Shown here: positions 57,525-64,000 of the stretch, piece by piece | Position numbering within the stretch: position 1 is the stretch's first letter | How the letters are laid out: each line of letters opens with the position of its first letter | Source of the DNA: Burkholderia guangdongensis | Lineage (GTDB): Bacteria > Pseudomonadota > Gammaproteobacteria > Burkholderiales > Burkholderiaceae | NCBI RefSeq assembly: GCF_013403875.1 | Contig: NZ_JACBNX010000001.1 | Location: 248,001 to 312,000 of the forward strand | Direction: 5' to 3' | DNA: 64,000 nucleotides | Translations under genes and position numbers: made by a program | The notes under the pieces: generated by a model | What the model was told of the DNA's origin: nothing | Databases searched by the model: none | The model's input: only the letters and a program-made list of their open reading frames with translations

Positions 57525-58643
57525 TCAACGCGTCGATGTTTGCCGCTCGGCCTCGAAATGCCTTTGCAGCGCATGCGCGAGCGGCTTCTTGTAGTCGAGC
57601 ACGCGCCGTTCGAAGTAGCGCCACGACAGGTGGGCAAGCAGCGTCGCGAGCAGGAACTGCAGCGTTTCCGGGAGCGCGTTCTGCACGAATTGCGGCAGCC
57701 GCGCGCGCGCGTAGAGCGCCGGCATCACGCCGAAGTGTGCGGGAATCAGGTTGTGGATCAGGTAGAAGCCGTAGCTGATCGTGCCGAGATAGGCGAGCGG
57801 CGCCCATTCGAGCAATGCGACGGCCGGATGGTCGGGGGCGTTGACGATCCACAGCAGTAGCGAGCCGAGCGACGCGCTCAGGCCGAGATCCGCGAGCCCG
57901 TCGGCCGCGCGCGGCAGCGCGGCCCAGGCCGGCAGCGTCAGGAACAGCACGACGCCCGCGGCGCCGAGCCATCCGGGCGGAATGCGGCGCGACACGCGCG
58001 AGCGGTGATCGGCGAGCGCCATCGCGCCGATCCCGCCAAGCGCGATCAACGCGAAATTCCACGGCGAGAACGCATAGATCAGCACCGGCGACGCATCGTC
58101 GACGTACAGCGCGAGATGTGCGGCCGCGCACAGCGCGACGGCCGCGGCGGCGAGCGCGACGTGCCGCGTGGCAGGTGTCGCGAGCAGCACGAGCGGCGCG
58201 ATCAGATAGCACTGCTGCTCGACCGCGAGGCTCCAGAAGTGCGACGTGGAGCCTGGCCAGCCGTCCTTCACGACGCCGATCCAGTAGTTCGACAGAAAGA
58301 CCGCGTGCCACTTGAGGCCGAGATGGATCCCGCGCTGATAGAACAGCGTGTGCGCGAGCGCGAGCGCGGCCAGCAGCAGGTAGTAGACCGGGAAGATCCG
58401 CAGCGCGCGCTTCACGAGAAAGAGGCTGAGCGCATGGTGGCGCGTGAGCCCGCCGCGTTCGATCGCTTGCCGGTTGCGGTGCAGCTCGCCGACGATCAGG
58501 TAGCCGCTGATGAGGAAGAACGTCCACACGCCGAGCTTGCCGACGTCGATCGCGAGCACGTGGGCCTTGTGGGACAGGAAGACGAGAATGACGGCGACAG
58601 CCCGCAGGCCGTCGAGTCCTTTGACGTATCTGACTTCGCGCAT
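57525..58643 (-). CDS. bceU: Acyltransferase 3 family membrane protein
   Basis: 372 residues with about ten helices, third acyltransferase of the cluster. GLDGLRAVAVILVFLSHKAH contains the conserved Arg and His, and ISGYLIVGELH follows. I start at ATG 58643, which puts the signature right at the N-terminus; the open frame extends far upstream across the nucleoid-protein gene and is not coding there. Marks the right end of the bce-II-like cluster. Confidence 0.83.
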   Translation of the reverse strand: MREVRYVKGLDGLRAVAVILVFLSHKAHVLAIDVGKLGVWTFFLISGYLIVGELHRNRQAIERGGLTRHHALSLFLVKRALRIFPVYYLLLAALALAHTLFYQRGIHLGLKWHAVFLSNYWIGVVKDGWPGSTSHFWSLAVEQQCYLIAPLVLLATPATRHVALAAAAVALCAAAHLALYVDDASPVLIYAFSPWNFALIALGGIGAMALADHRSRVSRRIPPGWLGAAGVVLFLTLPAWAALPRAADGLADLGLSASLGSLLLWIVNAPDHPAVALLEWAPLAYLGTISYGFYLIHNLIPAHFGVMPALYARARLPQFVQNALPETLQFLLATLLAHLSWRYFERRVLDYKKPLAHALQRHFEAERQTSTR

Positions 58644-58896
58644 GCGGATTTTCCAGCGTTGGGCCGGACCAGTATAGGTGCGCAAATATCGAACATAATT
58701 CGCGTCGCGCGGCGTGCGCGACGGTGCCGATTGGGCGATGCGGGTGGCTTCAGCGTGCGTGACGCAACAAAAACTGCGGGAAACCCGTGTATGACACACA
58801 AAAGTGCTGCACGAAGCGTCGCGGCGCTTGTAGAATCCGGCGTTGAAGTGCATCGTGCGCTTCGTGTATCCAACGACCACACCTGGTAGGAGAAAC

Positions 58897-59340
58897 ATGG
58901 CGACTTCCGCAAAAAAGGTAGCCAAGAAGGCTGCCGCACCGGCCAAGAAAGTGGCTGCCAAGAAAGCCGCGCCCGCGAAGAAAGTAGTGGCCAAGAAGGC
59001 TGTCGCGAAGGCGCCGGCCGCTCCGACGCCGATCAAGAACTCTTTCACGAAGGCTTCGCTGGCTACGCACATCGCTGAGCAGGCGGCGGTCGAACTGAAG
59101 GCCGTGAAGGCCGTGCTCGCCGCGCTCGAGAACACGGTGCTGGGCTCGGTCCACAAGAAGGGCGCGGGCGAGTTCACGCTGCCGGGTCTGCTGAAGATCA
59201 CCGCGCAGGCCGTGCCGGCGAAGAAGAAGCGCTTCGGCAAGGATCCGTTCACGGGCGAAGAGCGCTGGTTCCCGGCGAAGCCGGCCAGCGTGCGCGTGAA
59301 GGCGCGCGCGCTGAAGAAGCTGAAGGACGCGGCCGCCTGA
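58897..59340 (+). CDS. HU-family nucleoid protein with Ala/Lys-rich N-terminal tail
   Basis: 147 residues. The first 47 are repeats of AKK/APAKK type, like eukaryotic histone H1 tails. The rest is an HU-like fold (SLATHIAEQAAVELKAVKAVLAALENTV..., then KKRFGKDPFTGEERWFPAKPASVRVKARALKKLK in the DNA-binding arm). It should bind DNA without sequence specificity and shape the nucleoid. AGGAG precedes ATG 58897. A likely -10 box TAGAAT is at 58831-58836. Such tailed HU proteins are known in Burkholderia and Bordetella. Confidence 0.87.
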   Translation: MATSAKKVAKKAAAPAKKVAAKKAAPAKKVVAKKAVAKAPAAPTPIKNSFTKASLATHIAEQAAVELKAVKAVLAALENTVLGSVHKKGAGEFTLPGLLKITAQAVPAKKKRFGKDPFTGEERWFPAKPASVRVKARALKKLKDAAA

Positions 59341-59391
59341 GTGCCACGCGGCGCGCTGCCGGTTTCGCCGGCAGCCGCAAGCGATCCCGAC

Positions 59392-59428
59392 GAGCCCCGC
59401 ACGCGACGAGCGTGCGGGCTTTTTTTTA
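59392..59428 (+). terminator. Rho-independent terminator after the nucleoid-protein gene
   Basis: GCCCCGCACGC pairs with GCGTGCGGGC (one bulged C), followed by eight T residues. Confidence 0.87.
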
Positions 59429-59469
59429 TGCCGCGCGTGTTGTGCCGCGCATCGGCACTGGCCATGGAC

Positions 59470-59509
59470 AAAAAAAAACCAGCCAGGCCCGAGGGCGCTG
59501 ACTGGTTTT
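59470..59509 (-). terminator. Terminator of the leftward porin gene
   Basis: On the minus strand AAAACCAG-CAG-GCCC pairs with GGGC-CTG-CTGGTTTT, then a run of eight or more T. It is 57 bases after the porin stop. Confidence 0.8.
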
Positions 59510-59565
59510 CCAGTCCGGCGAAGCGGCGTCGTGAGACGCCGCGCGCCGTATCGATGTACTTCTTA

Positions 59566-60729
59566 TTAGAACTTGTGACGCAGGCCGACGGCCACGATCT
59601 CTGCCGAGCTCGTGCCAGCGCCGCCCGTCGAAGCGATCGACGCTTGCGCGCTCTGGAAGTCCAGTGCGCTGTTGCCGGTGTCCGCGATACGCTGGTAGCC
59701 GCTTGCGTGCTGGTACGCGCCGATCAGGTAGACGTCCGTACGCTTGGACAGCGCGTATTGGCCGCTCGCCGTGACCTGGTGGTACTTCGCGTCCGCGTCG
59801 CCGCTCGCCTTCGTGTACGAATAGCCGAGGCCGAGCTGGACAGCCGGCGTTGCCTGGAACGTGGCCCACGCGCGGCCGGTGTTGTACTTCTCGGTCGATG
59901 CGAAGGCCGACAGCGCGTCCTGGTTGTACTGCGCGTTGCTGTAGCCGAGGCCGAACGCCACCGGGCCGAATGCGTACTGACCGGCGACTTGCGCGATGCC
60001 GACCGACTTCGCCGTTGCGTAGCCGGAGTTGATCGGGCCGTCGAACGTTGCGCCTGCGTCGGCCGTCGGGCTCGTCCACGCGGTGCGGGTCGCGCCGTTC
60101 GTCATGTGCAGGTAGCCTGCCGACACGCCCAGCGGGCCGTTGTTGTAAGCAGCTGCAGCACCCCACGACTGACCCGTGCCCGGCTTGCCGGCCACGCCGC
60201 TCAGCGCGTACATGCCTTCGAACTGGAAGCCGCTGAAGACCGGCGACGTGTACTTGACCACGTTGTTGAAGCGCGCGCTGTTGTCGTTGTTGTCGACGTC
60301 GCCCGGCGTGGCGTATTCGAACGCGATGTTGTCGCCCGTCATGCCCTGGACCAGGTCGGTCGTCGGGTCGTATTGACGGCCGAGCGTGACGGTGCCGGCT
60401 TGGTCGCTTTGCAGGCCGACGTAAGCTTGACGGCCGAAGATGCCCTTGTTCTGGCCCAGTTGGCCGTTCGCCGGGTTAAAGCCGCTTTCCAGCTGGAAAA
60501 TCGCCTTCAGGCCACCGCCCAGATCTTCGGTGCCCTTGAGGCCCCACTTGTTGCCGCTTTCGTTGCCCGACAGCATTTGCCACGAGTTGTTGCCTTGGCC
60601 GTTGTTGCCGTGCACGTAGGCGATCGACGTATCGAGCGTACCGTACAGCGTCACGCTCGATTGAGCGTGAGCGGCGCCTGCAGCACCGACGAGGGCGAGC
60701 GAGAGGGTAGACAGTGCGAGTTTCTTCAT
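59566..60729 (-). CDS. Major outer-membrane porin (OmpC-like)
   Basis: 387 residues from ATG 60729, with GGAG upstream. Signal peptide MKKLALSTLSLALVGAAGAAHA is cut before QSSVTLYGTLD. GLKGTEDLGGGLKAIFQLE, GRQAYVGLQSD and the C-terminal VGLRHKF with terminal Phe are the family marks. It shares domain plan and signature blocks with the porin at 14025-15074 but is longer. An alternative ATG at 60744 would add five residues. Likely a strongly expressed general porin, judged by its good ribosome site and its AT-rich upstream region. Confidence 0.92.
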   Translation of the reverse strand: MKKLALSTLSLALVGAAGAAHAQSSVTLYGTLDTSIAYVHGNNGQGNNSWQMLSGNESGNKWGLKGTEDLGGGLKAIFQLESGFNPANGQLGQNKGIFGRQAYVGLQSDQAGTVTLGRQYDPTTDLVQGMTGDNIAFEYATPGDVDNNDNSARFNNVVKYTSPVFSGFQFEGMYALSGVAGKPGTGQSWGAAAAYNNGPLGVSAGYLHMTNGATRTAWTSPTADAGATFDGPINSGYATAKSVGIAQVAGQYAFGPVAFGLGYSNAQYNQDALSAFASTEKYNTGRAWATFQATPAVQLGLGYSYTKASGDADAKYHQVTASGQYALSKRTDVYLIGAYQHASGYQRIADTGNSALDFQSAQASIASTGGAGTSSAEIVAVGLRHKF

Positions 60730-61141
60730 CGTTGATTTCTCCACGCTAGTAAATCGTTATTGGTTGCGGGATGGAGAATAGCGCAGCGCATGATTCGCAC
60801 GAAAGATTTAAAAAATAAAGTGTCGCCAAAACATCACAGCTGCTTGAAAAGCCATATTTATCAAGTACATCAACGACTATTCTCAAAACGGAAATAGTTG
60901 GTGACGGTTTTTGTTGATTGTTGTGGCTTTTGGTGCGCGAACGGCAACGACGGCGGTTTTGCGCGGCCTCGCGACGGAAATCGGGCGAAGGAAACGTTTG
61001 CGATTGCGCGTCGGTAGCGCCGAGCGTGTCGATGTGCGCCGCGAACTTGGTGCGACAACGCGTGGGCGTGGCTCGACAACGCGCAGGCGTTGTGCTTGAG
61101 CGCCGCCCGCCGTCGTCAGCCCCGGGGGTTAGGCCCGGTCA
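60730..61141. other. Porin upstream region, no further gene
   Basis: 412 bases. The 150 bases nearest the porin are AT-rich (for example AAAGATTTAAAAAATAAAG at 60803-60821) and must hold its leftward promoter; I could not fix the -35/-10 pair. The remainder is GC-rich without a supported frame. Confidence 0.5.
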
Positions 61142-62056
61142 TCAGCCCCGGCCGGCGGGCCGGACCGCGCCGCCGGCGGCTTCCGCCGGCCGCGCCGCCG
61201 CGCCGCGGGCCGCCGCGAATTCCGCGCCGAGCAGTAGCACGGCGGCGGAGAAGTACAGCCACATCAGCAGGACCGCGAACGATCCGGCGGCACCGAACGC
61301 GCTGGCGGTTCCCGCGTGCGCGAGATACAGCGCGAACAGCTTCTTGCCGCCGGAGAACAGGATCGCCGACACGAAGCCGCCGATCGCGGCGTCATGCCAT
61401 TCGACGCGCGCGTCGGGCAGGAACTTCATCAGCGCCGCGAACGCGGACGCGAGCACCGCGATGCCGATCGAGAACTGCAGCAGATTGCCGATCAGCAGAT
61501 ACGGCGAATCGCCCCACAGCCAGCGGCCGATGAACGAGATCGCGGTGTCGAGCACGAGCGACACGATCAGCAGGAACGCGACGCCGAGCACGAGCCCGAA
61601 CGAGACCAGCCGCACGCGCACGAGCCCGAGCACGCTCGACCAGCGGTTTTCCCGCGACGGCCAGATCACGCTCAGCGCGGCGTTCAGCGACGTGAACGTC
61701 GCCGACGCGCCGATCGCGAGCATCGCGAACGAGATCAGCGCCGCGACGCCGCCATGCTGGCCGTTGCGGTGCGCGTTCTCGACGATCGTCTGCACGCTCG
61801 TGGCGGCCTCGTTGCCGATCAGTTGATGCACCTGCGCGAACACCTGGCCACGCGCGGCGTCGTCGCCGAAGAACCAACCGGCCACGGCGATCACCATCAC
61901 GAGCATCGGCGCCAGCGAAAACGCCGAGTAGAACGCGATGCTGGCGGCCATCGACGAGCAGCGGTCGGTCGAAAAGCGCTGGAACGCCGTGCGCGCCCAG
62001 TCGAATTGCCGGCGGGCCGCGTGCGTCGCTTGGGCGGGGAGGAGCGTGGGCTTCAT
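61142..62056 (-). CDS. YihY/virulence factor BrkB family membrane protein
   Basis: 304 residues with six hydrophobic segments. SSMAASIAFYSAFSLAPMLV after the N-terminus and the GASATFTSLNAALSVIW block are typical of the YihY/BrkB family, long mis-annotated as RNase BN. In Bordetella, BrkB is linked to serum resistance; the biochemical role is unclear. The Ala/Pro-rich C-terminus is poorly conserved. It is divergent from the nitronate monooxygenase gene. Confidence 0.88.
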   Translation of the reverse strand: MKPTLLPAQATHAARRQFDWARTAFQRFSTDRCSSMAASIAFYSAFSLAPMLVMVIAVAGWFFGDDAARGQVFAQVHQLIGNEAATSVQTIVENAHRNGQHGGVAALISFAMLAIGASATFTSLNAALSVIWPSRENRWSSVLGLVRVRLVSFGLVLGVAFLLIVSLVLDTAISFIGRWLWGDSPYLLIGNLLQFSIGIAVLASAFAALMKFLPDARVEWHDAAIGGFVSAILFSGGKKLFALYLAHAGTASAFGAAGSFAVLLMWLYFSAAVLLLGAEFAAARGAAARPAEAAGGAVRPAGRG

Positions 62057-62078
62057 GTCGTGTCGGCAGGCGATGCGG

Positions 62079-62124
62079 AATGCGTCGCGGAATTCGTCGC
62101 GAAGTTTGTCGCGAAGTTTGTCGA
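62079..62124. repeat. Tandem 12-mers upstream of the YihY gene
   Basis: About 3.8 copies of a 12-base unit: AATGCGTCGCGG, AATTCGTCGCGA, AGTTTGTCGCGA and AGTTTGTCGA. They lie 23-68 bases upstream of the leftward start codon, in its 5' leader or promoter. Confidence 0.7.
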
Positions 62125-62372
62125 TTGGACAGGCGAGACGCCGCGAGGATTCCAGTCGCTTGCGCCGGCGCGTGTCCGATGTCTGCCGATTGTCCCACGA
62201 TGTCCGGCGGCGGAGGCCGGACGGCCCCGCGTCGCGGAGCGGACGCGGGCGAAAAAGCCTCGGTCGCGGGAGGGTGACCGCGACCGAGGGGAGAAAAGCA
62301 TCCTATCGAGGTATGGATGCCTGCAAAGCATATGCCGGGTGTCGGGGCGCCCGCAGTGACCGGGATCACAGT

Positions 62373-62417
62373 CCGGGCACGGTCGGCGGTGCAGGTGCTG
62401 CCGCCGACCGTGCCCGG
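62373..62417. promoter_or_regulatory. Perfect 17-bp inverted repeat before the nitronate monooxygenase gene
   Basis: CCGGGCACGGTCGGCGG (62373-62389) is the exact inverse of 62401-62417, with an 11-base spacer and no T run. It ends 69 bases before ATG 62487. It could be a large operator or a transcript hairpin. Confidence 0.6.
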
Positions 62418-62486
62418 CGCCCGGCGTCTGGCGTAGCATGAGCGCAAGACCCTGTTCCCTTGTTTCCTGTCCGGAGAGAAATCGCG

Positions 62487-63587
62487 ATGACTGATCCGTC
62501 GAGCAACCATGCGCTGCTGCCGCTGCTGGGCATCCGGATACCGATCATTCAGGCGCCGATGGCGGGCGTCACCACGCCGGCGCTGGCGGCGGCCGTGTCG
62601 AACGCGGGCGGGCTCGGCTCGCTGGGCGTCGGCGCGATGAACGCCGATGGCGCGCGCCAGGCGATCCGCGCGACGCGCGCGCTGACCGACCGGCCGTTCA
62701 ACGTGAACGTGTTCTGCCATCGGCCGGCGCGCGCGGATGCGGCGGTCGAGCGCGCGTGGCTCGACTGGCTCGCGCCGGTGTTCCGCCAGTACGGCGCGAC
62801 GCCGCCGGATGGCTTGTCGGAGATCTACACGAGCTTCGTCGTCGATCGTGCGATGCAGCAGATGCTCGTCGACGAGAAGCCGGCAGTCGTCAGCTTTCAC
62901 TTCGGGCTGCCGCCGGCCGACGTGATCGACGAGCTGAAGCGGGCCGGCATCCGGCTGCTCGCGTGCGCGACGAACGTCGACGAGGCGAAGCAGATCGAGG
63001 CGGCGGGCATCGACGCGATCGTCGCGCAGGGGATCGAGGCGGGCGGGCATCGCGGCGTGTTCGATCCGGATGCGGCCGATCCGCGACTCGGCACGTTCGC
63101 GCTGACGCGGCTGCTGGTGCGCGAATGCGCGCTGCCGGTGATCGCGGCGGGCGGGATCATGGACGGCGCGGGGATCGCGGCGGCGCTCGCGCTCGGCGCG
63201 CAGGCGGCGCAACTCGGGACCGCGTTCGTCGCGTGCGCGGAGACGTCGATCGACGACGGCTACCGGCGCGCGTTGCTCGGCGAATCGGCGCGCCGCACGA
63301 CGTTCACGACGGCGATCTCGGGGCGGGTCGCGCGGTCGATGGAGAACCGGATGACGGCGCTCGGCGAGGATCCGGGTGCGCCGAAGACGCCCGCGTACCC
63401 GAACGCGTACGACGCGGGCAAGGCGCTGAACGCGGCGGCGAAGGCCAACGGGGAATTCGGCTATGGCGCGCAGTGGGCCGGGCAGGCGGCCGCGCTGGCG
63501 CGGGCGTTGCCGGCAGCGGAGCTGTTCACGCTACTGGAGCGCGAAATGCGCGATGGCATCCGGCAGATGCAGGCGCGCTGGGGCTGA
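62487..63587 (+). CDS. Nitronate monooxygenase family flavoprotein
   Basis: 366 residues, an FMN-dependent TIM-barrel enzyme of the 2-nitropropane dioxygenase family that oxidises alkyl nitronates. [30 protein letters not shown] at the N-terminus (two adjoining blocks) and [10 protein letters not shown] with the catalytic His, and [10 protein letters not shown] and [12 protein letters not shown] as FMN-phosphate loops, are diagnostic. GGAGAGA precedes ATG 62487. Real substrates may include the natural toxin propionate 3-nitronate. Confidence 0.88.
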   Translation: MTDPSSNHALLPLLGIRIPIIQAPMAGVTTPALAAAVSNAGGLGSLGVGAMNADGARQAIRATRALTDRPFNVNVFCHRPARADAAVERAWLDWLAPVFRQYGATPPDGLSEIYTSFVVDRAMQQMLVDEKPAVVSFHFGLPPADVIDELKRAGIRLLACATNVDEAKQIEAAGIDAIVAQGIEAGGHRGVFDPDAADPRLGTFALTRLLVRECALPVIAAGGIMDGAGIAAALALGAQAAQLGTAFVACAETSIDDGYRRALLGESARRTTFTTAISGRVARSMENRMTALGEDPGAPKTPAYPNAYDAGKALNAAAKANGEFGYGAQWAGQAAALARALPAAELFTLLEREMRDGIRQMQARWG

Positions 63588-63632
63588 TCCGCCGCATCCG
63601 GCGGCGCGCGCCTTACCACACGAAGGCTGCGC

Positions 63633-64000
63633 TCAGTGCGCGGCCCATTCGATCGTGCTCAGGTCGACGCCTTCGAGGTGCATGTCCCACAGCGGGCTCA
63701 GCGCGCGCAGCTTCTCGACCGTCTCCTGAACCTGGCGGATCACGGCGTCGACTTCCGCGTCGGTCGTGAAGCGGCCGAGCGTGAAGCGGATCGAGCTGTG
63801 CGCGAGTTCGTCGCTGCGGCCGAGCGCGCGCAGCACGTAAGACGGCTCGAGCGACGCCGACGTGCACGCGGAACCCGACGACACCGCGACGCCCTTGATC
63901 CCCATGATCAGCGATTCGCCTTCGACGAAGTTGAAGCTGACGTTCAGGTTGTGTGGAATGCGGTGCGTGAGGTCGCCGTTCACGTAAACCTCGTCGAGCT
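63633..64000 (-). CDS. iscS: Cysteine desulfurase, C-terminal part (5' end beyond window)
   Basis: Only the last 122 residues are in view; the frame stays open to the window edge ([13 protein letters not shown]). [22 protein letters not shown] contains the active-site loop Cys of IscS, and [12 protein letters not shown] follows. The enzyme takes sulfur from cysteine for Fe-S cluster and thio-modification pathways. The partner genes iscR and iscU would be expected further right or outside. Confidence 0.92.
   Translation of the reverse strand, partial: LDEVYVNGDLTHRIPHNLNVSFNFVEGESLIMGIKGVAVSSGSACTSASLEPSYVLRALGRSDELAHSSIRFTLGRFTTDAEVDAVIRQVQETVEKLRALSPLWDMHLEGVDLSTIEWAAH

Noticed and set aside
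58644..59471. Upstream extension of the bceU frame on the minus strand
   Set aside because: It covers the reverse of the nucleoid-protein gene; the acyltransferase signature begins at 58643.

Overview
The window looks like a stretch of a Burkholderia replicon, most likely the second chromosome of a B. cepacia complex species. The evidence is very high GC with matching codon use, the gene order leuC-leuD-leuB / asd / fimV-truA-trpF-trpB-DNA methyltransferase-trpA-accD-folC-SPOR-cvpA-purF, and a cluster matching the cepacian exopolysaccharide locus bce-II. The species was assigned from gene content and memory of related genomes, not from a database search.

Layout. 1-10.0 kb: a lysine permease (cut by the window edge), an exported phosphoesterase, a VOC protein, then a co-directional fatty-acid or aromatic-acid type catabolic run (histidine phosphatase, APH-like phosphotransferase, two short-chain dehydrogenases, acyl-CoA dehydrogenase, LysR regulator). 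10.1-15.1 kb: a LacI-type regulator divergent from a small membrane protein, a sodium:solute symporter, an N-carbamoylputrescine amidase-like hydrolase and a porin; a perfect 18-bp palindrome lies in the divergent region. 15.3-18.5 kb: leuCDB. 18.7-23.0 kb: an accessory pair of large membrane-anchored proteins of unrecognised family, the first with a HEPN-like RNxxxH motif, a five-heptad coiled coil, one membrane segment and an ankyrin-like tail. 23.1-24.4 kb: asd, preceded by a good promoter and a 39-codon reading frame ending in a Thr/Ile/Lys-rich run that looks like an attenuator leader peptide and may be leaderless.

24.6-31.1 kb: an accessory Rhs island, with a 5'-truncated-looking rhs gene, a variable C-terminal toxin region, an overlapping immunity candidate and an AT-richer array of further immunity-like genes. 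One of these (Imm74-like) is present as an intact copy and as a decayed copy in which individual inactivating mutations can be read. 31.7-43.3 kb: fimV-like, truA, trpFBA with an embedded DNA methyltransferase, accD, folC, a SPOR protein, cvpA and purF, tightly packed. 43.6-44.9 kb: an MFS transporter. 45.0-58.6 kb: the bce-II-like polysaccharide cluster (GDP-sugar enzymes, three acyltransferases, an exported propeller-type protein, a Wzx flippase, a double glycosyltransferase and a UDP-glucose pyrophosphorylase), with a 47-codon membrane peptide gene between bceS and bceT. 58.9-64.0 kb: an Ala/Lys-rich HU-like nucleoid protein, a major porin, a YihY/BrkB protein, a nitronate monooxygenase, and the 3' part of iscS.

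The two accessory blocks occupy the gaps leuB|asd and asd|fimV, so asd is an isolated core gene between variable DNA. An 86-bp element occurs twice (85/86 identical); each copy carries a 28-codon frame whose stop overlaps the next gene's ATG, and a hairpin that would hide that gene's ribosome binding site.
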